Below are positions 56,205 through 63,904 of a stretch of DNA of 64,000 nt, in pieces. Numbering within the stretch: the stretch's first letter is position 1; each line of letters opens with the position of its first letter. Under the pieces are notes generated by a model, which was not told the origin of the DNA, did no database searches, and saw nothing but the letters and a program-made list of their open reading frames with translations. A program made the position numbers and the translations under genes. The DNA is from Pseudidiomarina donghaiensis (GTDB lineage Bacteria > Pseudomonadota > Gammaproteobacteria > Enterobacterales > Alteromonadaceae): the NCBI RefSeq assembly GCF_900116895.1, contig NZ_FPCF01000002.1, positions 124,001 to 188,000 of the forward strand, read 5' to 3'.

Positions 56205-56724
56205 TACGGTATTAATTATTGATGACGACATTCAGTTGTTGCAGGCTTTGCGCAGCCGACTAGAGCGAGCCGGTTTTAGGGTGGTGACTGTCGCAACATT
56301 AGATGAACTAAACAGCACACAATTTCCTGAAATTAAACATATTTTGTTAGATCTTAAGTTTGGTGAAACTAACGGTCTAGAGTTGATAAAGCCGTTAAAT
56401 CAACGGTTTAAGCCTGATAATTTAGTGGTTTTAACGGGTTACGCCAGCATCGCTACCTCGGTGGCCGCCATTAAAGCGGGCGCCACTGACTATTTGGCTA
56501 AGCCTATACAAACACAAGTGCTGCTCAATAGCTTGGCAGCTGATGTACATCAAGAAACCGAACTGAGCGAGCAGCCATTATCACCTGCCCAACTTGAATG
56601 GGAACACATTCAGCGGGTGATGCATGAACACCATGGAAATATTTCGGCGACGGCTCGCGCCTTAGGTATGCACCGTCGCACCTTGCAACGCAAGCTAAGT
56701 AAGCACTCACCAATAAAAGAGTGA
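56197..56724 (+). CDS. RegA/ActR-family response regulator
   Basis: Receiver domain (about 1-120) with the acidic pocket IIDDD and phospho-accepting Asp52 in HILLDLKFGETNG, then Thr and Lys in VLTGYAS and YLAKP. The C-terminal Fis-type helix-turn-helix is GNISATARALGMHRRTLQRK, the RegA/ActR hallmark. RegA homologues control respiration and redox genes. It overlaps the kinase gene by 8 bp, so the pair is coupled. Length 175 aa. Confidence 0.93.
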   Translation: MTDTVLIIDDDIQLLQALRSRLERAGFRVVTVATLDELNSTQFPEIKHILLDLKFGETNGLELIKPLNQRFKPDNLVVLTGYASIATSVAAIKAGATDYLAKPIQTQVLLNSLAADVHQETELSEQPLSPAQLEWEHIQRVMHEHHGNISATARALGMHRRTLQRKLSKHSPIKE

Positions 56725-56741
56725 GCGCAAAGGAGAGTGAC

Positions 56742-57284
56742 ATGAAACGACTTATTCCTATTGTATTTTTACTATGTACTCCGGTTCTGGCCGATGAGCA
56801 GCAGCGCATCGAGCAATCGCGACATTTAGCAATGGAACTGCAGCAGCAGTTAAGTTCTGAACTTATGGCAGCCATGCAAGCAGAAGGCCCAGTGCATGCA
56901 ATTGCCGTATGTAATGAACGAGCACCAGTCATTGCCGAAGGGCTAAGTAAAAGCAATAACGCAGTGGTTGGGCGTACCGCATTGCGAGTTCGCAACCCGG
57001 ACAATGCCCCCATGGGTGAGCACAAAGCAGTGATGGACTATTTTAAAGCACGTTTGGCAAAAGATCCAAATACAGTGCCGGAAGTATTATTTACAGCAAG
57101 CAATGGCGAGCAGCATTACATGCGCGCTATTCCAATGCCGCCGCAATGTGCGGCGTGCCACGGCAGTAACATTAAGCCTGAGGTTAGCCGTGCGATTGCC
57201 CAAAAATATCCGAATGATCAAGCCACAGGCTTTGAAGTGGGTGATTTACGCGGTTCATTTTTAATTCGTTGGATTGCCGAATAA
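56742..57284 (+). CDS. Periplasmic monoheme DUF3365 protein
   Basis: A signal peptide (MKRLIPIVFLLCTPVLA) precedes a DUF3365/Tll0287-like domain with AIAVCNERAPVIAEGLSK and RTALRVRNPDNAP. It has one c-type heme site, CAACH at residues 136-140 (MPPQCAACHGS). Such domains are redox or gas sensors or electron carriers; which applies here is not known. AGGAG lies 9 bp before the ATG and 3 bp after the regulator stop. The tight linkage suggests it reports to the RegB-like kinase. Length 180 aa. Confidence 0.88.
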   Translation: MKRLIPIVFLLCTPVLADEQQRIEQSRHLAMELQQQLSSELMAAMQAEGPVHAIAVCNERAPVIAEGLSKSNNAVVGRTALRVRNPDNAPMGEHKAVMDYFKARLAKDPNTVPEVLFTASNGEQHYMRAIPMPPQCAACHGSNIKPEVSRAIAQKYPNDQATGFEVGDLRGSFLIRWIAE

Positions 57285-57330
57285 GATAGCTAGTAAGATG
57301 CAAATACAAGACGTAAACAAGGGGATTGTT

Positions 57331-58203
57331 ATGGCTACCGATGCCGTTCAAGTAAAAGCATTTCTTGATGACGATAGCGAAACTTTCAGCTATGTGGTGT
57401 ACCACGAAACCGAACGTCAAGCCGTGGTTATTGACCCAGTGCTTGATTTTGATTACAAATCGGGGCGCACTCACACCAATGGTGCGCAGCGCTTGGTCGA
57501 CTTTGTGAAAGCCGAGAACTTATCAGTTACGTGGGTGTTAGAAACCCACGCCCATGCGGACCACTTGTCGGCTGCGCCGTTTGTAAAAGAGCAGGTGGGC
57601 GGCAAAATTGGCATTGGCGAGCACATTAAAGACGTACAGCAGATTTTTAAAGACGTATTTAACTTAGAAAAAGAATTTTTGCCAAATGGCCACCAATTTG
57701 ATCATTTGTTTACTGATGGCGAGACTTTTCAGGTTGGTTCCATGCACTTTGCTGTCATGCATACGCCGGGCCATACGCCAGCTGACTTGTGTTACATCGT
57801 TAATGGCAACAAGGTGTTTGTCGGCGACACCTTGTTTATGCCTGATGTCGGCACCGCCCGATGTGACTTTCCTGGTGGCAGTGCGACGACGTTGTACCGG
57901 TCAATTAAAAAGATCTTGGCACTACCTGAAGCGACAGAAATTTATATTTGTCACGACTACCCGCCCGAGGGCCGCGAACACGAGTGTAAAACCACGGTGG
58001 CGGCGCAGCGTAAACATAGCAAGCATGTGCATGACGGGGTAAGCGAAGCTGAATTTGTTAAAATGCGTGAAGAACGCGATGCGACCCTTGACATGCCGCG
58101 CTTAATTTTACCATCAATACAAGTTAACATTCGCGCAGGCAACATGCCGCCAGCCGACGCTGACGGTAAGGTTTATTTGAAGCTGCCCATTAATCAACTG
58201 TGA
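57331..58203 (+). CDS. Persulfide dioxygenase-like metallo-beta-lactamase protein (copy 1)
   Basis: Metallo-beta-lactamase fold of the ETHE1/Blh branch that oxidises glutathione persulfide to sulfite. Iron ligands: THAHADH (near 73-79), His in MHTPGHTPAD and Asp in VFVGDTLFMPDVGTARCDFPGG, and a final His in ICHDYPP. The C-terminal LPSIQVNIRAGNMPP is typical. I chose the ATG at 57331, with AAGGGG upstream. The exporter gene follows without a gap. Length 290 aa. Confidence 0.9.
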   Translation: MATDAVQVKAFLDDDSETFSYVVYHETERQAVVIDPVLDFDYKSGRTHTNGAQRLVDFVKAENLSVTWVLETHAHADHLSAAPFVKEQVGGKIGIGEHIKDVQQIFKDVFNLEKEFLPNGHQFDHLFTDGETFQVGSMHFAVMHTPGHTPADLCYIVNGNKVFVGDTLFMPDVGTARCDFPGGSATTLYRSIKKILALPEATEIYICHDYPPEGREHECKTTVAAQRKHSKHVHDGVSEAEFVKMREERDATLDMPRLILPSIQVNIRAGNMPPADADGKVYLKLPINQL

Positions 58204-58205
58204 AG

Positions 58206-59147
58206 ATGGCACACATGACATCTGCTTTGTTTTGGCTAGGTGCGCTAGCAGTGTTAACACCTTGGATAAGCGCACCCATTGCGCTCGTTCTTGGCTTTCT
58301 TATGGCCAGCTTTAACTGGGTGCCCGCGGCCGTAAACACCAATGCGTGGACCAAAAAACTATTAGCCGTTGCTATTGTCGCCCTAGGTTTTGGTGTGCAG
58401 CTAGATGTTGCATGGCAAGTCACCGGCAACTATTTGGGGCTCATGGTGGTTAGCATTGCGGTCACCCTCATTGCGGCGCTGTTAATAGGTAAAGCGTTTA
58501 AGGTTGACACCTCAACCAGTCATTTAATTGGCTCCGGCACGGCAATTTGCGGCGGTAGCGCCATTGCAGCGGTAGGGCCTGCTATTCGCGCCCGCAGTGA
58601 CCAAATGGCCTTGGCATTGGCGAGCGTATTTACTTTAAATGCCATTGCACTATTGGTGTTTCCAGTCATTGGCCGCGCTTTGGGGCTCAGCGACGAACTA
58701 TTTGGCGCTTGGGCAGCAATTGCTATTCATGACACGTCTTCAGTGGTCGGTGCTGCGCAAGCTTATAGCGACGAAGCCTTACAAACGGCAACCACCTTAA
58801 AACTCGCTCGCGCTTTGTGGATTATTCCGGTGGCCTTGCTATCTGCACTGGTGTATCAGCGCTTTTCTGGCGACAGCACAAAAACCAAGTTAACCGTACC
58901 TTGGTTTATTGGCGGTTATATTGCAGCCATGATCATTGCCACTTATTTGCCGCAATTTGCTGAACTATATAACGCCGCGTTTTCGGCGGGTAAAAAGCTG
59001 CTCGTACTAAGTTTGTATTTGGTTGGTGCTAGCATAACCATTAGCCGCTTGCGTGCAGCAGGGCCACGACCGCTGCTGCTTGCTGTGGTGCTTTGGGTGT
59101 TCATTGCGCTGCTGTCGCTTGGGTGGCTTACAATACTGACTGACTAA
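58206..59147 (+). CDS. YeiH-family putative sulfate exporter
   Basis: About nine to ten membrane helices of the UPF0324/YeiH family. Conserved LLAVAIVALGFGVQLDVAWQ, IGSGTAICGGSAIAAVGPAI, and WAAIAIHDTSSVVGAAQAY are present. A role in exporting sulfite or sulfate fits the adjacent persulfide dioxygenase but is inference. The start is uncertain: GTG 58200 overlaps the previous stop, while ATG 58206 and ATG 58215 are alternatives. The 3' end overlaps the opposing TSUP gene by 20 bp. Length about 313 aa. Confidence 0.88.
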   Translation: MAHMTSALFWLGALAVLTPWISAPIALVLGFLMASFNWVPAAVNTNAWTKKLLAVAIVALGFGVQLDVAWQVTGNYLGLMVVSIAVTLIAALLIGKAFKVDTSTSHLIGSGTAICGGSAIAAVGPAIRARSDQMALALASVFTLNAIALLVFPVIGRALGLSDELFGAWAAIAIHDTSSVVGAAQAYSDEALQTATTLKLARALWIIPVALLSALVYQRFSGDSTKTKLTVPWFIGGYIAAMIIATYLPQFAELYNAAFSAGKKLLVLSLYLVGASITISRLRAAGPRPLLLAVVLWVFIALLSLGWLTILTD

Positions 59148-59877
59148 GCACCACCACCGCCATAATCATTAAGAATACGGCAAAGGCCTTTTGCAGCTTC
59201 TCGCGCGGCAAGCGCGCGCTTATCCAAGCGCCGGCAAAGCTGCCCACTATACCTGCCACGGTAATCATGCCAATGACACCCCAATCAAAGGTCAAACCTT
59301 GTTCGGTCAGCACGCTGTAATACTTGGCAAAACCAACAAATGATTTCAGTGCAATAATCATTAAGCTGGTGCCAATAGCCAAAATCATTGGTAAGCCACC
59401 TAGCAAAACTAGAGCCGGCACAATTAAGAAGCCGCCACCGACGCCCACAAAACCGGTAATAGCGCCAACCACAAGGCCATCAATAATTACCCGGAATACT
59501 TTAACCTCACTGGCTGCCTTGGTCGTTTGACGACCACGCCACATCATCACCGCAGCAATGGCCATTAACACCACAAACACCAATAATTGAATTCGGGTGT
59601 CTACCGTTGCGCCAAGCCATGCGCCACCATAGGCGCCAACCATGCCGGGGACACCAAACAGCCACACATGGCGCCATGACACTATTTTTTTGCGCGCGCT
59701 TAATAAGCCACCAAACAGGCTAATGAAAGCAACGATTAATAACGACGAAGCAATGGCTATGTTGGCGGGCATTTTTGCTAAGTACAGTAGTACAGGCACG
59801 GTCAAAATCGAACCGCCTGAACCAAATATCCCGAGACTTACACCGATAAGTACCGCACCAATTAATGCTTGAATCAT
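59128..59877 (-). CDS. TauE/SafE-family sulfite exporter
   Basis: Eight-helix TSUP transporter with two homologous halves: IGVSLGIFGSGGSILTVPVL near the N-terminus and VGAITGFVGVGGGFLIVPAL in the middle, the family signature. Relatives export sulfite or sulfoacetate, or import thiosulfate. It is divergent from the second persulfide-dioxygenase-like gene across 103 bp and convergent with the YeiH-type exporter. Length 249 aa. Confidence 0.92.
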   Translation of the reverse strand: MIQALIGAVLIGVSLGIFGSGGSILTVPVLLYLAKMPANIAIASSLLIVAFISLFGGLLSARKKIVSWRHVWLFGVPGMVGAYGGAWLGATVDTRIQLLVFVVLMAIAAVMMWRGRQTTKAASEVKVFRVIIDGLVVGAITGFVGVGGGFLIVPALVLLGGLPMILAIGTSLMIIALKSFVGFAKYYSVLTEQGLTFDWGVIGMITVAGIVGSFAGAWISARLPREKLQKAFAVFLMIMAVVVLSQSVL

Positions 59878-59980
59878 GACCGATGTCCTTTGAAAAAACC
59901 GATGACCCTAATCGCTGACTTTACCTTGCGTTTGTTTATCTTACCACTTACTTTAGTAATATACGAAATAAGGAGGCTTT

Positions 59981-60877
59981 ATGAAAAACATCGTTCGCTT
60001 TAGCCCATCAAACGGCGCTAATTCACCCGACGTTTGGGGTATTTATGAAGCTGATACAGGTTCTATTCAATATGTCGTGGCTGACCCTGCGACCAAGCAA
60101 GCGGCACTGATAGATGTGGTGCAAAATTTTGACCCTCGGTCGGCGCGCACAAGCTTCAGCAGTGCTGATCAAGTGCTTGAATTAGTGCAGCAGAATAATT
60201 TAAAGGTTCAGTGGGTACTTGATACTCATCCACACGCTGATCATATGATGGCCTCTGCATATTTAAAGGAAAAAACCGGTGCACCAAATGCTATCGGCAA
60301 GAAAGTTCAGGACATCGCAGAGTTGTGGAGCACCTTCTATAATTTACCTAATACCTTCGCACCAGCGGAAGATTTTGACTATCTGTTTAGTGAGGGAGAT
60401 ACCTTTAAAATTGGTGAGCTTGATGTGCAAGTCTGGTTATCGCCGGGGCACACTTTAGGCTCAATTACTTATGTTGTTGGTGATGCTGCTTTTGTGCACG
60501 ATACTTTTATGTATCCAGACAGTGGCACCTCGCGTGCTGATTTCCCAGGTGGTAGTGCAAAAGATTTATGGGAAAGTTTGCAACGAATCTTGAGCTTACC
60601 CGATGAAACACGGCTGTTTGTGGGGCATGATTACGGTAAAGACGGTCGTGACCCGCAGTGGGAAGCCACAGTAAAACAGCATAAGTTAGAAAATATTCAT
60701 CTTGCAGGAAAAGTTAGCGAAGCGCAGTATCGTCAACAACGTGATGAGCGCGATGCGACGTTGGCGCTACCGGACCGCATGTTACACGCGCTGCAAGTGA
60801 ACTTACGCGCTGGAAAATTGCCTGAACTAGAGGCTGATGGCGCATCGTACTTCAAAATACCAGCAAACAAGTTTTAA
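59981..60877 (+). CDS. Persulfide dioxygenase-like metallo-beta-lactamase protein (copy 2)
   Basis: Homologue of copy 1 with THPHADH, LSPGHTLGS, VHDTFMYPDSGTSRADFPGG and VGHDYGKDGRD supplying the metal ligands, and the same C-terminal LQVNLRAGKLPE. The residue before the DFPGG block is Ala where copy 1 has Cys. Likely substrates are persulfides, by family. AAGGAGG lies 7 bp before the ATG. The peroxiredoxin gene follows by 21 bp. Length 298 aa. Confidence 0.9.
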   Translation: MKNIVRFSPSNGANSPDVWGIYEADTGSIQYVVADPATKQAALIDVVQNFDPRSARTSFSSADQVLELVQQNNLKVQWVLDTHPHADHMMASAYLKEKTGAPNAIGKKVQDIAELWSTFYNLPNTFAPAEDFDYLFSEGDTFKIGELDVQVWLSPGHTLGSITYVVGDAAFVHDTFMYPDSGTSRADFPGGSAKDLWESLQRILSLPDETRLFVGHDYGKDGRDPQWEATVKQHKLENIHLAGKVSEAQYRQQRDERDATLALPDRMLHALQVNLRAGKLPELEADGASYFKIPANKF

Positions 60878-60898
60878 TTAACACAAGAGGAATAAAAC

Positions 60899-61531
60899 AT
60901 GGGATTACGTATTGGCGATATCGCACCAAATTTCAAAATTGACACCACCAAAGGTGAAATTGACTTTCATGATTGGTCAAAAGGTTCATGGGTGTTCTTC
61001 TTTAGCCATCCAGCCGACTATACCCCAGTGTGTACTACCGAAATGGGTCGTACTTCTCAGTTAGCTGGTGAGTTTGAAAAGCGTAACGTGAAGCCACTTG
61101 GTCTTTCTACGGATACCGTTGAGGAACACTTAGGTTGGATTAACGACGTCAACGAAACTCAGAACACGAATTTGCAATTCCCAATTGTTGCTGACAAAGA
61201 CAAAAAGGTTGCGCAGTTGTATGACATGATTCATGCCGGCGAAAGCGAAACTGCAGCTGTACGCTCAGTATTTATTATTGACCCGAATCATAAAATTCGT
61301 TTAACCATGACTTATCCAATGGCAGTTGGCCGCAACTTCACTGAAATTCTGCGCGTGATCGACGCACTGCAAACTGGTGATCAATACGGCGTGGCTTGCC
61401 CCGCAGACTGGCAGGTAGGCGGCGACGTGATTATTCCACCGAGCGTGTCGATGGAAGACGCTGAGAAAAAATTCCCACAAGGGTTCAAGACGGTTAAACC
61501 TTATTTGCGTTACACTAGCGTAAACAAATAA
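60899..61531 (+). CDS. Prx6-type peroxiredoxin
   Basis: Thiol peroxidase that reduces hydrogen peroxide and organic peroxides. The peroxidatic Cys45 is in HPADYTPVCTTE, with the conserved Pro and Thr. The Prx6-type C-terminal extension (DWQVGGDVIIPPSVSMEDAE) is present. A second Cys (YGVACPADW) could help resolve or be incidental. Length 210 aa. AGAGGAA precedes the ATG. Placement behind copy 2 suggests shared control and defence against sulfur- and peroxide-derived oxidants. Confidence 0.94.
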   Translation: MGLRIGDIAPNFKIDTTKGEIDFHDWSKGSWVFFFSHPADYTPVCTTEMGRTSQLAGEFEKRNVKPLGLSTDTVEEHLGWINDVNETQNTNLQFPIVADKDKKVAQLYDMIHAGESETAAVRSVFIIDPNHKIRLTMTYPMAVGRNFTEILRVIDALQTGDQYGVACPADWQVGGDVIIPPSVSMEDAEKKFPQGFKTVKPYLRYTSVNK

Positions 61532-61545
61532 CTAGCTAACCATGA

Positions 61546-62145
61546 ATGATTGCGACCGCTTACTCGACAGACTTTGACACCTTGTTGCCCGCGCTTGAGG
61601 CGTGGGTAACGCAAGCCGAACGTGAAGCGGCGCAAATTTACCGTCAACTGCCACGCCAGCAGCAATACCTTGCTGGGCGTGGCTTATTGCGTTGGCTGGT
61701 TTGCCAAACTTGGCATTGCGCCGCTGGCGCCGTGGCAATTACTCGTCAAGAAAACGGTGCGCCGCTTTTAACTGTGGGCGGACAAGTTTGGCAGTGCTCC
61801 ATAAGTCATACTAAAGGTGCTGTGTTAGTCGCGGCTAGCCCAGAATTTGTGATGGGCGTTGACGTTGAGCTTATTAAGCCTCGAAAACGCTTAGCCGAGT
61901 TAGTGAAGCAATATCAGCATGGCTTTTTTGCCGATGTTGACGCTACAAACTGGCCACAGTTCTATCAGCGCTGGACCCTAGCTGAAGCCGTCACTAAAGC
62001 TGAGCAAGGCTTGCTCCTTAATACCCTCAAACGACCAGTAGTTGATTATGGCGAACAGTCTGTTCATCACACTGAGCAACAATTCATATTGTGCTGCTAT
62101 AGTTCACAATGCAGTAACCTCATCTTAAATAAAGCTGATTTTTAA
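61546..62145 (+). CDS. 4'-phosphopantetheinyl transferase superfamily protein
   Basis: Transfers phosphopantetheine from CoA to carrier-protein serines. The metal-binding motif is MGVDVELIKPRKR (near 104), and the second signature is WTLAEAVTKAEQG (near 145); the usual Lys of WxxKEA is Ala. QCSISHTKGAVLVA matches the N-terminal half of the family. No polyketide or peptide synthetase is in the window. Length 199 aa. It lies 14 bp after the peroxiredoxin gene and may be read with it. Confidence 0.85.
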   Translation: MIATAYSTDFDTLLPALEAWVTQAEREAAQIYRQLPRQQQYLAGRGLLRWLVCQTWHCAAGAVAITRQENGAPLLTVGGQVWQCSISHTKGAVLVAASPEFVMGVDVELIKPRKRLAELVKQYQHGFFADVDATNWPQFYQRWTLAEAVTKAEQGLLLNTLKRPVVDYGEQSVHHTEQQFILCCYSSQCSNLILNKADF

Positions 62146-62235
62146 ACGTAAAACAGTTGGAATTTTCGCTTCAAGTCATTGAAAAAAAGTTAAAGCCGTT
62201 ATACTTTTGTCCGATCTCAACAAGGATAAAAAGCG

Positions 62236-63210
62236 ATGAAAGTACAATTCATAATAAGCGCAATCGCGTCAGCATTGGTTATGGCCGGTTGTGCCAGTCA
62301 GTCTCCTCAACCTCAAGTAAGTCAGCCACCAGTTAACAAGCAGCAGCAATTAGAGGCACAACAGCAAGTTATTGCCGAGCAGCCGGTCGAATTAGCGCTC
62401 AAACGCAAAATTGCAGTTGGCCGCTTAAGCAATGAAACTAATTACGGACGCAGTTTATTGCGAGAGGCGACGCAAGGTCGTGAAGATCAGAAAATATCTG
62501 ACATGTTCACCCAAGCTATTGCGAATACGAACAAATTCCAGATTTTTGAACGTCCTGACATAGCTGCGTTGCAAGCCGAACAAAATTTAACGGCACAAAC
62601 CGCCGAAATAGTCGGCGTTGACACATTGGTCGTTGGTTCATTAACTGAGTTTGGCCGCTCTAACGTGGGTGAACGCGGGTTCTTTTCAACCAGTGCAAAG
62701 CAAGAAGCGACAGCAACGGTAGACTTGCGGTTAGTTGATACGAAGACAGGTCAAATTATCGCATCGGTTTCTGGCACTGGCAGTTCATCGCTTGAGCAGT
62801 CGCGTACCATGGGGTTTGGTTCGGTGGCCGGCTATGACGGTAGCTTAAATGACCAAGCTATTGGTGCAGCGGTTAATGCTGCAGTGGAAAAAATGACAGC
62901 CATGTTGTTACAGAAGCCATGGTCAGCAGACATTTTAGCCGTTGAAGAAGGCCAGGTTTTCATTAGCGGGGGTGAAAGCCAAGGGGTGAAGCCCGGCATG
63001 ACCTTTGCGGTGATGACGAAAGGCAAACGTATTAAGTCTAAAACAACTGGCTCGTACATTAGCTTGCCCGGCGAGAAAGTAGCCGAGCTAAAAATAACCT
63101 CTTTGTTCGGTAACTCAGAGCTTGACCAAGGTGCCATGGGTACCATTACTTCCGGCAGTATTGAAGGCCATGCTGTTGATGCCTTAGAAGTTCAGGAGTT
63201 GAAACAATGA
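62236..63210 (+). CDS. CsgG/HfaB-family lipoprotein
   Basis: Lipoprotein with lipobox LVMAGC (Cys19), then a CsgG-like domain (about 55-225): RKIAVGRLSNETNYG, KFQIFERPDIAALQAEQNL, GVDTLVVGSLTEFGR, and ATVDLRLVDTKTGQIIASVSG. About 90 further residues (VEEGQVFISGGESQGVKPGM) resemble the small beta-barrel C-terminal domains seen in FlgT-like proteins. CsgG itself is a curli export pore, but no curli genes are here. The next gene overlaps by 4 bp (ATGA). Length 324 aa. Confidence 0.9.
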   Translation: MKVQFIISAIASALVMAGCASQSPQPQVSQPPVNKQQQLEAQQQVIAEQPVELALKRKIAVGRLSNETNYGRSLLREATQGREDQKISDMFTQAIANTNKFQIFERPDIAALQAEQNLTAQTAEIVGVDTLVVGSLTEFGRSNVGERGFFSTSAKQEATATVDLRLVDTKTGQIIASVSGTGSSSLEQSRTMGFGSVAGYDGSLNDQAIGAAVNAAVEKMTAMLLQKPWSADILAVEEGQVFISGGESQGVKPGMTFAVMTKGKRIKSKTTGSYISLPGEKVAELKITSLFGNSELDQGAMGTITSGSIEGHAVDALEVQELKQ

Positions 63211-63533
63211 AACGCAACTTTTTAATCATGGTAGCTGTTTTGGTCACGCTGGTCAGCCTGAGCGGCTGTGCGAAGCACCCAACAAAAATGACCACCATTG
63301 TGAATGACGCGCCAACGGTAAGTTTTAACGTGTCCGACAGCACTGGGTTAAGTTTGTGGGTGGATGGTGTTTCTTATGGCCCACTTGAACAGTATCAATA
63401 CCCCAACAAGTCGGTTGAATTGATCAGTGGCGAGCATCGCATTGAAATACGCCGCGGCAATGACACTATCTATTCAGAACAACATTATTTTAGCGAACAA
63501 ACGCACCGTACTCTGGAGATCAATAACCCATGA
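63207..63533 (+). CDS. Small lipoprotein with PEGA-like fold
   Basis: A 108-aa lipoprotein (lipobox LSGC, Cys21). The rest is beta-rich, with LSLWVDGVSYGPLEQYQYP and VELISGEHRIEIRRG, a pattern like PEGA domains. I do not recognise a named family. It starts inside the CsgG-family stop and ends inside the DUF4810 start, so it is firmly part of the operon. Confidence 0.8.
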   Translation: MKRNFLIMVAVLVTLVSLSGCAKHPTKMTTIVNDAPTVSFNVSDSTGLSLWVDGVSYGPLEQYQYPNKSVELISGEHRIEIRRGNDTIYSEQHYFSEQTHRTLEINNP

Positions 63534-63904
63534 AGTTGAAATTAATTGGCTGCGTTTGCGCAGCGGCGTTGCTAGCAGGCTGTGCGACCAACAATCATTT
63601 ATATCAATGGGGAAATTACGAAGACACCTTGTTTGCATATTTTCATGAGCCAGAAGTCAAAGAAGAAATGCTCACTGCATACATGGTCTTTTTAGAAAAA
63701 TCGCAAACCAAAAATACCAAGAAAGTTGCGCCAGGATTATTTGCTGAGGCCGGTACTTTTATGTTGGAAAAGGGTGATACCAAGGCAGCAATTCGCTTTT
63801 ATGAACTAGAGCTTAGTGTGTGGCCAGAAAGTGAGCCGTTGATGAATATGTTAATTCGTAACCTCAATGCCCGTGAGCAAGCAGTACAGGAGCAAGCAAA
63901 GTGA
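63530..63904 (+). CDS. DUF4810 lipoprotein
   Basis: Lipobox LLAGC (Cys18) followed by NNHLYQWGNYEDTLFAYF, the DUF4810 hallmark, and a helical TPR-like stretch (AAIRFYELELSVWPESEPLM). The function is unknown. Its start overlaps the preceding stop by 4 bp and its own stop overlaps the next GTG. Length 124 aa. Confidence 0.92.
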   Translation: MKLKLIGCVCAAALLAGCATNNHLYQWGNYEDTLFAYFHEPEVKEEMLTAYMVFLEKSQTKNTKKVAPGLFAEAGTFMLEKGDTKAAIRFYELELSVWPESEPLMNMLIRNLNAREQAVQEQAK

